A DNA stretch of 64,000 nt, taken from positions 186,001 through 250,000 of the forward strand of contig NZ_JBIQOI010000003.1 of assembly GCF_044197065.1 (NCBI RefSeq), given 5' to 3'. The notes beneath the pieces were generated by a model that did no database searches, was not told the DNA's origin, and saw nothing but the letters and a program-made list of their open reading frames with translations. This DNA is from Kluyvera ascorbata_C (GTDB taxonomy: Bacteria > Pseudomonadota > Gammaproteobacteria > Enterobacterales > Enterobacteriaceae). Below, one piece after another: positions 1 to 8,532 of this stretch. Every line of letters begins with the position of its first letter. The first letter of the stretch is position 1. A program made the position numbers and the translations under genes.

Positions 1-1
1 G

Positions 2-685
2 TGGTTCCTCGGCATGCTGCCGGAGAACGCCGCGCCAGCGAACAGCAGCCTGATTACCATCCCAACGCCGCTTTATTATGGCCTGGGCATCGACTGGGGC
101 CTGCTGCTGCCGCTGATGCTGGTATTTATGATTACCTCCCTCGAGACCATCGGTGACATCACCGCCACCTCTGACGTTTCCGAGCAGCCGGTTTCCGGCC
201 CGGTTTATATGAAGCGTCTGAAGGGCGGCGTGCTGGCAAACGGTCTGAACTCTTGCGTCTCAGCGGTGTTCAACACCTTCCCGAACTCCTGCTTCGGGCA
301 GAACAACGGCGTGATCCAGCTGACCGGCGTTGCCAGCCGCTACGTGGGCTTCGTGGTGGCGCTGATGCTTATCGTGCTCGGCCTGTTCCCGGCGGTAAGC
401 GGCTTTGTGCAGCACATCCCTGAGCCGGTACTCGGCGGCGCAACGCTGGTGATGTTCGGTACCATCGCCGCTTCCGGCGTGCGCATCGTCTCCCGTGAGC
501 CGCTGAACCGTCGTGCGATTCTGATTATCGCGCTGTCGCTGGCCGTCGGTCTGGGTGTGTCCCAGCAGCCACAAATCCTGCAGTTCGCGCCGGACTGGCT
601 GAAAAACCTGCTCTCTTCCGGCATCGCCGCCGGTGGTATCACCGCGATTATCCTCAACCTGGTCTTCCCGCCGGAAAAAGCGTAA
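2..685 (+). CDS. xanP: Xanthine permease XanP, C-terminal half (partial)
   Basis: The window opens inside this gene; the visible 227 residues are the C-terminal half of an NCS2 nucleobase:cation symporter. The reading frame runs open from base 2 upstream of the first internal Met at 14, so it is truncated by the window edge, not a short gene. Visible features are long hydrophobic segments and the stretch with SLETIGDITATS and the NNGVIQLTG loop, both typical of NCS2 purine and uracil permeases. The identification as XanP (inner-membrane proton-driven xanthine uptake) rests on this sequence and on the following yicH-yicI-yicJ-selC order, which is the E. coli xanP neighbourhood. Confidence 0.88.
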   Translation, partial: WFLGMLPENAAPANSSLITIPTPLYYGLGIDWGLLLPLMLVFMITSLETIGDITATSDVSEQPVSGPVYMKRLKGGVLANGLNSCVSAVFNTFPNSCFGQNNGVIQLTGVASRYVGFVVALMLIVLGLFPAVSGFVQHIPEPVLGGATLVMFGTIAASGVRIVSREPLNRRAILIIALSLAVGLGVSQQPQILQFAPDWLKNLLSSGIAAGGITAIILNLVFPPEKA

Positions 686-692
686 TCCCTTC

Positions 693-717
693 GCGGCAGT
701 GGTTTCGCCACTGCCGC
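693..717 (+). terminator. Hairpin after xanP
   Basis: A perfect 10-bp stem (GCGGCAGTGG with its complement) closes a TTTCG loop 8 bases after the xanP stop. There is no run of T after it, so it may act as a transcript-stabilising hairpin or a weak terminator. Confidence 0.6.
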
Positions 718-804
718 TGACATCGAATAATACGATTCCCGCCTTGAGGAATGCGCATAAATCATGCATAACAGGTTTATGTGCCCTTCTCAGGACGGAA
801 GATC

Positions 805-2481
805 ATGAAATTTCTTGGAAAGCTCATTATCTGGCTGTTGATCGCCCTGTTGTTGGTGATCCTGGCCTTCTATTTCTTACTGCAAACGCGCTGGGGCGCA
901 CGTCACGTTAGCCAGTGGCTGAGCGACAGCACCCCGTACCACGTGACGTTTGACGCGATGGACCATCGCTTTTCTTCGCCTTCTCATATCCTGCTGAAAA
1001 ACGTCACCTTTGGCCGCGACGGCAAGCCCGCAACGCTGGTCGCCAAAGCGGTGGATATCGGCCTGAGTTCGCGCCAGATAACCGACCCGCTGCACGTCGA
1101 TACCATTTTGTTGCAAGACGGCACGCTGAACCTTTCTCCGTCTAACGCCCCGCTGCCGTTTGCCGCTGACCGCTTGCAGCTAAACAATATGGCGCTGAAC
1201 AGCCCGGAAACCGGCTGGGAGCTGAGCGCTCAGCGCGTCTCCGGCGGCGTGATACCCTGGGCTCCGGTTGCCGGTAACGTGCTGGGCACCAAAGCCCAGA
1301 TTCAGATGAGCGCAGGCTCGCTGTCGCTTAATGGCATCCCGGCCACCAACGCGCTGATTGAAGGCACCCTCGACAACGGCGAGGTCACATTAACCACCGT
1401 CGGCGCCGATATGGCGCGCGGTTCCCTCACCGGCAACGCACGGCGCAACAGCGACGGCAGTTGGGTCGTGGATAATCTGCGTCTTAACGAAATTCGCATG
1501 CAGAGCGACAAGTCGCTGCTCGATTTCCTTGCGCCGCTCACCACCGTGCCGTCGTTACAGATTGGCCGGCTTGATATCACCGATGCGCGACTGCAAGGCC
1601 CGGACTGGGCGGTGACCGACCTCGACCTCAACTTGCGCAACCTGACCCTCAGCCAGGGCGGCTGGCAGAGCGATGACGGTAAAATTTCAATGAACGCCAG
1701 CGAGTTTATCTACGGCTCGCTGCATCTGCTCGACCCAATCCTCAACGCTGAATTCTCACCGCAGGGCATTGCGCTGCGTCAGTTCACCTCACGCTGGGAA
1801 GGCGGCATGGTGCGCAGTTCCGGTAACTGGCTGCGCGCCGGGAATGCGCTGGTGCTGGACGATGCGGTCTTCGCCGGGCTGGAATATACGCTGCCGGAGA
1901 ACTGGAAATCGCTGTGGATGGAACAGCTTCCGCCGTGGCTGCAAAGCGTAACCCTGAAGAAATTCGGTGCCAGCCGTAACCTGGTGATTGATATCGACCC
2001 TGATTTCCCATGGCAGATCACCGCGCTGGACGGCTACGGCGCCAATCTTCAGTTAGCCAAAAACCGCCAGTGGGGCGTCTGGGGCGGCAGCGCGACGCTG
2101 AACGGCGCGGCGGCAACCTTTAACCGCATCGACGTGCGTCGTCCGTCAATGACGCTGAACGCCGATGCCTCAAACGTTAATATCACCGAGCTGAGCGCCT
2201 TTACCGAAAAAGGCATTCTGGAAGCCACCGCTACCGTTGCGCAGCAACCACAGCGCCAGACTCGCGTCACGTTGAACGGCCGAGGCGTGCCGCTGAACGT
2301 GCTCCAGCAATGGGGATGGCCAACGCTGCCGATTACCGGCGATGGGAATGTTCAACTGACGGCGAGCGGGAATGTGCAAGCCGATGCGCCGCTCAAACCG
2401 ACGGTGAACGGGCAGCTGCATGCGGTGAATATGGATAAGCAGGAAGTCACCCAGCAGATGCTGGGCGGCATGATTAAGTAG
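805..2481 (+). CDS. yicH: AsmA-family protein YicH
   Basis: About 558 residues from the ATG at 805, which is preceded by AGGACGGAAG as ribosome-binding site; a GTG at 781 in the same frame is a less likely start. The protein begins with one hydrophobic segment (MKFLGKLIIWLLIALLLVI) that acts as an inner-membrane anchor. A long periplasmic beta-rich region follows, with the AsmA-type repeats seen near the C-terminus (INITELSAF-like and DGNVQLTASGN-like). Members of this family (AsmA, YhdP, TamB, YdbH, YicH) are linked to lipid transfer between the membranes, and YicH itself is poorly characterised. Length and start agree with the E. coli protein. It stands alone in transcription between xanP and the convergent yicI. 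Confidence 0.88.
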   Translation: MKFLGKLIIWLLIALLLVILAFYFLLQTRWGARHVSQWLSDSTPYHVTFDAMDHRFSSPSHILLKNVTFGRDGKPATLVAKAVDIGLSSRQITDPLHVDTILLQDGTLNLSPSNAPLPFAADRLQLNNMALNSPETGWELSAQRVSGGVIPWAPVAGNVLGTKAQIQMSAGSLSLNGIPATNALIEGTLDNGEVTLTTVGADMARGSLTGNARRNSDGSWVVDNLRLNEIRMQSDKSLLDFLAPLTTVPSLQIGRLDITDARLQGPDWAVTDLDLNLRNLTLSQGGWQSDDGKISMNASEFIYGSLHLLDPILNAEFSPQGIALRQFTSRWEGGMVRSSGNWLRAGNALVLDDAVFAGLEYTLPENWKSLWMEQLPPWLQSVTLKKFGASRNLVIDIDPDFPWQITALDGYGANLQLAKNRQWGVWGGSATLNGAAATFNRIDVRRPSMTLNADASNVNITELSAFTEKGILEATATVAQQPQRQTRVTLNGRGVPLNVLQQWGWPTLPITGDGNVQLTASGNVQADAPLKPTVNGQLHAVNMDKQEVTQQMLGGMIK

Positions 2482-2562
2482 CCCGGGCGAGGCGTTTACG
2501 CCGACCCCGGGGTTGGCTCGGAGCCGCCCCGGCGGCGCTGCGCTTGGCCAGGCTACAAGAGA
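2481..2562. repeat. GC-rich REP-like palindromic repeat
   Basis: This stretch after yicH holds GCGAGGCGTTTACGCC and CGGCGGCGCTGCGCTTGGCC units. Related units recur at 31350-31421 and near 58930-58970. It sits between the converging genes yicH and yicI. Confidence 0.55.
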
Positions 2563-2575
2563 GATCGTGCGAGGG

Positions 2576-2685
2576 CTCCCCTCACCCTGGCCCTCTCCCC
2601 AAAGGGGCGAGGGAGGAAACCACACGTGCCAGTTGCACAATCCGTCCCCTCTCCCCCGCGGGGAGAGGGTTAGGGTGAGGGGGAA
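2576..2685. repeat. Interspersed palindromic repeat pair (CCCTCACCC family)
   Basis: Two inverted units face each other, one with CCCTCACCCTGGCCCTCTCC and one with its near complement (GAGAGGGTTAGGGTGAGGG). The same family recurs at 19437-19540, 40667-40749 and 51877-52129. It lies in the gap between convergent genes, where it can fold into strong hairpins and may end transcription in both directions. Confidence 0.75.
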
Positions 2686-2694
2686 CCCTCAATA

Positions 2695-5013
2695 CTAAAG
2701 CGTAATCACCAACTCATTACCCTGCGCCGTCACCACCACGCCGAGTTCACTACCCGCCTGCGCCCCGCCCTGCACGCCTGCCACCTGCTGAATATTGCGC
2801 AAGCACAGCGTCCAGCCGCTTGCCTTGCCGTTGCCCGTCACGGTAATCACGTTACCCTGACGTTTCGCGGTCAGCGTGTAGATAACCGAACCGTCCTGCG
2901 CTGGCACTTCACACATCGCCTGACGGCCGTCTTCCAGATGGAACAGCTGGAACGCGGTCCCTTCATGCCAGGCGTAGTTCGGCACCTGGTTGTTATTACC
3001 CAGCGCCAGCAGGGTGTTATCACGCACGTACACCGGCAGGCTCATAAAGTCGTGCTGCTGTTTATGCCAGCGGCTGCCCTGCACCTCGTCGTTGTGCCAC
3101 AGGTGCGTCCAGCGGCCTTCCGGCAGGTAGAACTGCACGTCGCCCGCCTCGGTGAACACTGGCGCTACCGCCAGCGAATCGCCGAGCATGTACTGGCGGT
3201 CGAGGTAGTCGCACGCCGGGTCGTCCGGGAACTCCAGCATCATGGCGCGCAGCATTGGCGTGCCCTGCTCGTTGGCCAGCGCCGCCTGACGATACAGGTA
3301 CGGCATCATGCGGCACTTCATTTCGGTGAAGTAGCGCACCACATCGCAGGACTCTTCGTCGTACGCCCATGGCACACGATAGGATTTGCTGCCGTGCAGG
3401 CGGCTGTGGCTGGAGAACAGGCCGAAGGCGCACCAGCGCTTGTAGACATCCGCCGGGGCGGTGTTTTCGAAGCCGCCAATGTCGTGACTCCAGAAACCAA
3501 AGCCGGACAGGCCGATAGACAGACCGCCGCGCAGGCTCTCCGCCATCGATTCGTAGTTGGCGTAGCAGTCGCCGCCCCAGTGCACCGGGAACTGTTGTGC
3601 GCCCACCGAGGCGGAACGGGCAAACAGCACCGCTTCTTTCTCGCCGAGGTTCTCTTTGAGCACGTTCCACACCAGCTCGTTGTAGATATAGGCGTAGTGG
3701 TTGTGCATTTTCTGCGGGTCGGCATCGTTGAACCAGCGCACGTCGGTTGGGATGCGCTCGCCAAAGTCGGTTTTGAAGCAGTCGACGCCCATCTCCACCA
3801 GACCTTTCAGCTTGTCGGCGTACCACTGACAGGCTTCCGGGTTGGTGAAGTCATAAATCGCCAGGCCCGGCTGCCATTTATCCCACTGCCAGACGGAGCC
3901 ATCCGGGCGTTTGAGCAGGTAGCCCTTCTCTTTCAGCTCCTGGAAGACCGGAGATTTCTGGCCGATGTACGGGTTAATCCACACGCAGACCTTCAGCCCT
4001 TTTTCTTTCAGGCGCTGGATCATGCCTTGCGGGTCCGGGAAGGTCACCGGGTCCCACTCGAAGTCGCACCACTGGAAGGCTTTCATCCAGAAGCAGTCGA
4101 AGTGGAAGACGTGCAGCGGCAGGTCGCGTTCCGCCATACCGTCGATAAAGCTGTTCACCGTCGCTTCGTCGTAGTTGGTGGTGAACGAGGTGGTCAGCCA
4201 CAGGCCGAAGGACCAGGCCGGTGGCAGCGCCGGACGACCGGTAAACTGGGTATAGCGGTTCAACACCTCTTTCGGGGTTGGGCCGTCGATAACGAAGTAT
4301 TCCAGATGCTCGCCTTCAACGCTGAACTGCACCTTGGAGACTTTCTCAGAGCCAATCTCGAAGGAGACGTTTTCCGGGTGATTCACCAGCACGCCGTAGC
4401 CGCGGTTGGTCAGGTAGAACGGAATATTTTTGTAAGACTGTTCGGTGCTGGTGCCGCCGTCGCGGTTCCAGGTTTCGACGTTCTGGCCGTTGCGCACCAG
4501 CGCGGTAAAGCGCTCGCCCAGGCCGTACACGGTTTCACCCACGCCAAGGTCCAGACGCTCGAACATGTAGTTGCGATCGACGTTGCTGTCCTGCACGTAG
4601 CCGTTATTTTTCAGCTGGCTGCCGGTAATGCGAACGCCGTTGCGCAGGAAGTCCAGCGACCAGAATTCGCCTTTGGTGACCCGCACGCTCAGGTTGCCGC
4701 TTTTCAGCTCGGCAAACTCAGCAGTGTTCTGGATTTGCACCTTCACGTCTTTCAGCACGTTCAGTGGGTAGTGCGGGCCTTTATCCAGCGCGCCCTGGAA
4801 GTGCTCAATACGCACGCCAACCACGCCTTCCTGAGGAGAGAAAAAGCGAATGGTGAACATCGGCGTGTCCAACTGCCACGTACGTTCCCGTACATCGCGC
4901 GGTGCCACGTACACCACTAGCTCATTCCCATGCTGTTCAACATCAAACACCTGGACCGGATGAATCAAGTTGAGACCCGGTTGGGTCATCCAGTTTCCAT
5001 CACTGATCTTCAT
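2695..5013 (-). CDS. yicI: Alpha-xylosidase YicI (GH31)
   Basis: A 772-residue glycoside hydrolase of family 31, the same length as E. coli YicI. It releases alpha-linked xylose, for example from isoprimeverose, in the cytoplasm. The catalytic nucleophile is Asp416 in the motif KTDFGE and the acid/base is Asp482 in HWGGDCYA; both fall at the residue numbers known for the E. coli enzyme. The N-terminal beta-sandwich precedes the (beta/alpha)8 barrel, and C-terminal beta domains follow. It begins 11 bases after the end of yicJ, so the two form one operon in which YicJ probably brings in the xyloside. No break or odd residue is seen. Confidence 0.97.
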   Translation of the reverse strand: MKISDGNWMTQPGLNLIHPVQVFDVEQHGNELVVYVAPRDVRERTWQLDTPMFTIRFFSPQEGVVGVRIEHFQGALDKGPHYPLNVLKDVKVQIQNTAEFAELKSGNLSVRVTKGEFWSLDFLRNGVRITGSQLKNNGYVQDSNVDRNYMFERLDLGVGETVYGLGERFTALVRNGQNVETWNRDGGTSTEQSYKNIPFYLTNRGYGVLVNHPENVSFEIGSEKVSKVQFSVEGEHLEYFVIDGPTPKEVLNRYTQFTGRPALPPAWSFGLWLTTSFTTNYDEATVNSFIDGMAERDLPLHVFHFDCFWMKAFQWCDFEWDPVTFPDPQGMIQRLKEKGLKVCVWINPYIGQKSPVFQELKEKGYLLKRPDGSVWQWDKWQPGLAIYDFTNPEACQWYADKLKGLVEMGVDCFKTDFGERIPTDVRWFNDADPQKMHNHYAYIYNELVWNVLKENLGEKEAVLFARSASVGAQQFPVHWGGDCYANYESMAESLRGGLSIGLSGFGFWSHDIGGFENTAPADVYKRWCAFGLFSSHSRLHGSKSYRVPWAYDEESCDVVRYFTEMKCRMMPYLYRQAALANEQGTPMLRAMMLEFPDDPACDYLDRQYMLGDSLAVAPVFTEAGDVQFYLPEGRWTHLWHNDEVQGSRWHKQQHDFMSLPVYVRDNTLLALGNNNQVPNYAWHEGTAFQLFHLEDGRQAMCEVPAQDGSVIYTLTAKRQGNVITVTGNGKASGWTLCLRNIQQVAGVQGGAQAGSELGVVVTAQGNELVITL

Positions 5014-5024
5014 AGTTCGTCCTC

Positions 5025-6419
5025 TTAATTCTCGAGAGATTGTTTCATAGATACGTTTTCAAAATCCTGCTGATTGCGGTGCGCACCGCTCGCCAGTTCG
5101 GCCATCATCTTGACCAGGAACGGCGTTTTCAGGGTGTAGAAGCGCTTCGCCACGACGGCGCTCAGCAGGTAGCAAATAGCCGGTACGATAGTGAACAGGG
5201 CAATAATGATGCTGATGGTGGTTGGGTTCTGCACTTTGGCCGCAGCGTCATAACCACCGCCGGCCAGCATCCAGCCAATCATCGCCCCGCCCAGCGCCAG
5301 GCCGAGCTTCAGCACGAACAGCGTGCCCGCGAAGCTAATGCCGGTGAGACGTTTACCGTTGCGCCATTCGCCGTAGTCAACGGTGTCGGACATCATGACC
5401 CACTGAATTGGGGTCACCAGTTGGTGCAGAACGCCAATCACGAAGATGAAGGCGAACATCATGATGTCCGCTCTCATCGGGACAAAGAACATCGCCAGGC
5501 TCAGCACCGCCAGAATGGCGTTGGTCCACCAGAAGACGCTGACTTTGCATTTCCAGTCGGTCAGCGGTTTGGCTAACGCCGAGCCAATCAGGTTGCCGAC
5601 GCAGTAGGTGGTGAGGAAGGCGGTAAACAGCGCCGGGGAGCCCATAATCCAGGTGACGTAATACATCATCGCGCCGCCGCGAACGCAGACCGCCATGATG
5701 TTAAGGATGGTGAGCAGGCCGACGATGCGCCACTGGTCGTTGTGCCAGATGTCGCGCAGGTCTTCACGCATGGAGTTATTGGTCGGCGGCGCTTCCACGC
5801 GTTCTTTGGTGGTGAAGAAGCAGAAGGCCAGCATCAGGAACGCCACTACCGAGAGCACCGCGATACCGCCCTGGAAGCCCAGCGCTTTATTGTCGCCGCC
5901 AATCAAATTCACCAGAGGCATCATTAAGACGGTAGAGAGCATACCGCCCGCCGTCGCCAGCACGAAGCGCCAGGATTGCAGCGAGATGCGCTGCGTCGGG
6001 TCATTGGTGATAACCCCGCCCAGCGCGCAGTAAGGGATATTCACCACGGTGTAGAACAGGGTCAGCAGCGTGTAGGTGATCGCCGCGTAAATCAGTTTGC
6101 CGTTATGGCTGAAGTCCGGGGTGCTGTAGGCCAGCACGCAGACCACGCCGAACGGCAACGCGCCAAACAGCACCCACGGGCGGAACTTGCCCCAGCGGCT
6201 GCGGGTACGGTCGGCCAGCAGCCCCATGCACGGGTCGGAGATAGCGTCCAGCGCGCGCGCCAGAAGGAACATGGTGCCAACAAAACCTGCGGGTATACCG
6301 AAGATATCGGTATAGAAGAACATCATGTACAACATGACGTTATCGAAAATGATATGGCTGGCGGCATCGCCCATTCCGTAGCCGATCTTCTCTTTGACAG
6401 ATAATACTTCACTCTTCAT
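5025..6419 (-). CDS. yicJ: Xyloside:cation symporter YicJ (GPH family)
   Basis: A 464-residue inner-membrane transporter of the glycoside-pentoside-hexuronide:cation symporter family (MelB relatives). The N-terminal KEKIGYGMGDAASHIIFDN and the SDPCMGLLADRTRSRWGKFRPW loop are hallmarks of that family; about twelve hydrophobic segments follow. It is the first gene of a two-gene operon with yicI (alpha-xylosidase), so an alpha-xyloside is the likely substrate, though this has not been shown directly. The 290 bases upstream, up to the tRNA genes, hold its promoter region; no operator could be assigned with confidence. Confidence 0.93.
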   Translation of the reverse strand: MKSEVLSVKEKIGYGMGDAASHIIFDNVMLYMMFFYTDIFGIPAGFVGTMFLLARALDAISDPCMGLLADRTRSRWGKFRPWVLFGALPFGVVCVLAYSTPDFSHNGKLIYAAITYTLLTLFYTVVNIPYCALGGVITNDPTQRISLQSWRFVLATAGGMLSTVLMMPLVNLIGGDNKALGFQGGIAVLSVVAFLMLAFCFFTTKERVEAPPTNNSMREDLRDIWHNDQWRIVGLLTILNIMAVCVRGGAMMYYVTWIMGSPALFTAFLTTYCVGNLIGSALAKPLTDWKCKVSVFWWTNAILAVLSLAMFFVPMRADIMMFAFIFVIGVLHQLVTPIQWVMMSDTVDYGEWRNGKRLTGISFAGTLFVLKLGLALGGAMIGWMLAGGGYDAAAKVQNPTTISIIIALFTIVPAICYLLSAVVAKRFYTLKTPFLVKMMAELASGAHRNQQDFENVSMKQSLEN

Positions 6420-6647
6420 CTTTCAAACCCTTTTCGCACCGAAGCCACGTTGGTACCGGTTACACATTTTTTAAACCATCCGCTCCATAAGGTGAATTGC
6501 GATATCTCGTTATCAAATTATGTTTCTTGATTTCTGTGATCTGGATTCGTGGGTAGAGTGTGACTAAGTGTAACTTGCGGATTTTGCAGATATTTCTATC
6601 CATACCGTGCGACAGATATAAAAAAGTTCGCGGAAAATGTAAGTAAA

Positions 6648-6803
6648 GATGTGGTAACTGATTGAAAGTGGCTATAATGCGCCCCGCCTCCATGTAGCAA
6701 TGCAGGCGCGGAAGATCGTCGTCTCCGGTGAGACGATTGGACATCTTTTCCAGTGGTAGCCGCCTGCGGCTCCCGGCAGGTTCGACTCCTGCGATCTCCG
6801 CCA
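6648..6803 (+). repeat. Tandem selC unit, copy 1 (promoter plus diverged tRNA)
   Basis: This segment matches 7127-7282 as a direct repeat, 479 bases away. The 62 bases before the tRNA differ at only about four places from the other copy and keep the TATAAT box (6673-6678). The first 23 tRNA bases are identical. After that, about 16 of 72 positions differ. Confidence 0.85.
6710..6803 (+). tRNA. selC-like tRNA paralogue, anticodon loop with TCT
   Basis: This 94-base gene folds like tRNA-Sec but is not a copy of the normal one. Seen directly: a 6-bp D-stem with 4-base loop (6720-6735), a 5-bp anticodon stem, a long variable arm with a 5-bp stem (6758-6771), a perfect 5-bp T-stem (6776-6792) and an encoded CCA. 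Compared with selC at 7188, the D-stem U.G becomes U-A and the T-stem G.U becomes G-C, so paired positions stay paired. The anticodon loop is CATCTTT, which reads TCT at positions 34-36. However, position 33 is A instead of the universal U, and position 37 is a pyrimidine. The 3' acceptor strand has lost one T, giving 7 pairs with a bulged A (7+5) instead of 8+5. It could be a working unusual tRNA, a structured decoy or a decaying pseudogene; the odd loop favours one of the last two. Confidence 0.7.
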
Positions 6804-7126
6804 AAATTCGCTCACTTTTCCGCCAAAGTATTAACCCGTTTTATCTATACTCTCCCTTAGCCATATCCTTTTTCTTCCTGATACTGTCCCGGCTCGTTTA
6901 CGCCGTAAGCCTGCGCGGCCAGCGGCTGATAAACACGACGCAAACTGGCCGTGAAAGGGTCAAATATTCGGTTATGGTGATGGTTTTTACGCCATTCATC
7001 GGGCAAGAAGTGCGGTAAATTGTGCGCTGTGTTACAGGTGAAGAATGTAACCATAGGAAAAGGCAGGGTTTTATCCTGGAAGTACAAAAGTGCAGGGGGA
7101 ATGGGGCGAAAAATGTGCCCTGGGGG
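6804..7126. other. Spacer between the two selC units
   Basis: About 320 bases lie between the tandem tRNA units. A 76-codon open frame exists on the minus strand (6857-7087), but it has no clear ribosome-binding site and no recognisable family. No integrase remnant or tRNA 3'-end repeat (att site) could be found here. Confidence 0.4.
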
Positions 7127-7151
7127 GATGTGGTAAATGATTGAAAGTAGC

Positions 7152-7157
7152 TATAAT
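7152..7157 (+). promoter_or_regulatory. selC promoter -10 box
   Basis: A perfect TATAAT lies 30 bases before the mature 5' end of selC. The same box at the same distance stands before the diverged copy (6673-6678). No good -35 hexamer is seen. The leader between box and tRNA can form a small stem (GCCT with AGGC). Confidence 0.6.
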
Positions 7158-7187
7158 GCGCCCGCCTCCATGTAGCAATGTAGGCGC

Positions 7188-7282
7188 GGAAGATCGTCGT
7201 CTCCGGTGAGGCGGCTGGACTTCAAATCCAGTTGGGGCCGCCAGCGGTCCCGGGCAGGTTCGACTCCTGTGATCTTCCGCCA
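7188..7282 (+). tRNA. selC: Selenocysteine tRNA (anticodon TCA)
   Basis: A 95-base tRNA-Sec with every expected feature: 8-bp acceptor stem GGAAGATC/GATCTTCC, 6-bp D-stem with a 4-base loop, anticodon loop CTTCAAA with TCA, a long variable arm, T-stem of 5 bp, discriminator G and encoded CCA. It inserts selenocysteine at UGA through SelA and SelB. selC is a well-known integration site for genomic islands, and here the AT-rich accessory block begins 5 bases after it. Confidence 0.97.
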
Positions 7283-7286
7283 AAAT

Positions 7287-8495
7287 TTATTTCTTTTTTG
7301 TGTTTTTGTAGTACGTAACAGACTCTTCTAACCATCCTGGATGGTTCAAATTTTTGCCCAGCCATTGTATAAACTTCTCAGAATATCTATGTCTATTATC
7401 TATAGTATAATGCATATCAGATCGTTTTGATTTTTGTATATTATGTTTTTTAATAATCGCCGTAAACGAAAATCTAGTAATAACAAAATCATTTTGGATG
7501 TTATTTATTTTCTCGATTGCAGAACCCTGATAATATGGATGAGTTATATCAGGATCTCTGGTCTCCCGAATAATAATAGCATTACTGCCTTGGCTTCCTG
7601 CACCTAATGATAAATCACTCTCTTTTTCTGATTTAGTGAGCGTTAATTTGTAATCAATCGATATACTGAACTCATTAGAATTCTGATCTTTTGTCGCTTG
7701 ATGAAAGCGTGTAAGAAACTCTTTTGCAACATTTGCAGTCATTTCTCCATAGTTTTCTTTAATTGTTGAAATATCACTTTTGGGCCCATCTACAACTAAG
7801 CTTAACATTCCAACACTTTGCCCTGCTAATGGAGATATTCCGGTTTCTTTTAAATATCGCTGTTGATAATTTAAAACATTAGCTTGGAATAGGCGGGAAA
7901 GTTCTGGCTGTAGTTCAGGTAACAGCAAATGAATAGCTCCATCCCTAAGTTCAATCAGAGTATCAAGGTTTCTTTTAACTGGATCGTTCTGTTGTAGTCT
8001 TTTATTAATGGCATCAGTAATACATATTGAATGTCCATTTTTTTTAAAAACAGAATCCATGCCAGAAGATTTAATTAACTCTGCTTTTAACAGTAATTCC
8101 CAAGCATTTACTGATAAGATACAAAATGCTTCAACTCTGTTACCTAAACTAGGCCGATTATATACCTCTAATGATAAGATAAAAGCATCTAAGCTTCGCT
8201 TAAGAAGAGACCTATAGATCTTTATTTCTGGTGTTAATGTTTTTGCTTTTAGCGATTGTGACATTAGAACAATAAAATCATCATTTGATAAATGATGGAT
8301 ACCTTCACACTTCCATGATTTCCCATCCGAGCTATTAACATATATACCATTTAACTTTTCATGAATATATTTTCTAATACTATTAACTGTATAACCCGTT
8401 TGAGACGCTAAATCTATTGGAGTAAACGTAGTGTTTGAACTTTCATACTGTCTAAGAACTTCAAGCAATTTTAATTGATTGGCTGTACGCGACAT
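7287..8495 (-). CDS. DUF3644 protein with N-terminal winged helix
   Basis: A 402-residue protein of unknown function. The ATG at 8495 is chosen because AAGGA stands 7 bases before it; an upstream GTG at 8510 is in frame but includes that site. Residues 1-50 look like a winged-helix domain (LLEVLRQYESS ... TVNSIRKYIHEKL). Residues of about 100-220 match the DUF3644 type, with SVNAWELLLKAELI and the ELRDGAIHLL stretch. Base composition is much more AT-rich than the backbone, which points to transfer. The stop codon is 4 bases from the end of selC, so it marks the island's edge. The gene stands alone. Its setting suggests an accessory role, possibly defence, but nothing in the sequence proves this. 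Confidence 0.7.
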   Translation of the reverse strand: MSRTANQLKLLEVLRQYESSNTTFTPIDLASQTGYTVNSIRKYIHEKLNGIYVNSSDGKSWKCEGIHHLSNDDFIVLMSQSLKAKTLTPEIKIYRSLLKRSLDAFILSLEVYNRPSLGNRVEAFCILSVNAWELLLKAELIKSSGMDSVFKKNGHSICITDAINKRLQQNDPVKRNLDTLIELRDGAIHLLLPELQPELSRLFQANVLNYQQRYLKETGISPLAGQSVGMLSLVVDGPKSDISTIKENYGEMTANVAKEFLTRFHQATKDQNSNEFSISIDYKLTLTKSEKESDLSLGAGSQGSNAIIIRETRDPDITHPYYQGSAIEKINNIQNDFVITRFSFTAIIKKHNIQKSKRSDMHYTIDNRHRYSEKFIQWLGKNLNHPGWLEESVTYYKNTKKK

Positions 8496-8532
8496 ATGCA
8501 ATTCCTTCACAAATATGTGATACCGATAAATT

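Noticed and set aside
2170..2698. Open frames with FPPSPLWGEG or GGEGWGEG-type peptides across the palindromic repeats
   Set aside because: They are translations of the interspersed repeat family, a well-known source of false genes; no ribosome-binding site or conservation.
2938..4920. A 660-codon open frame on the plus strand opposite yicI
   Set aside because: It is the complement of a high-GC coding gene with correct catalytic residues; its peptide is low-complexity and matches no family.
6857..7087. A 76-codon minus-strand frame between the two selC units
   Set aside because: No ribosome-binding site or family seen; kept only as part of the spacer note.
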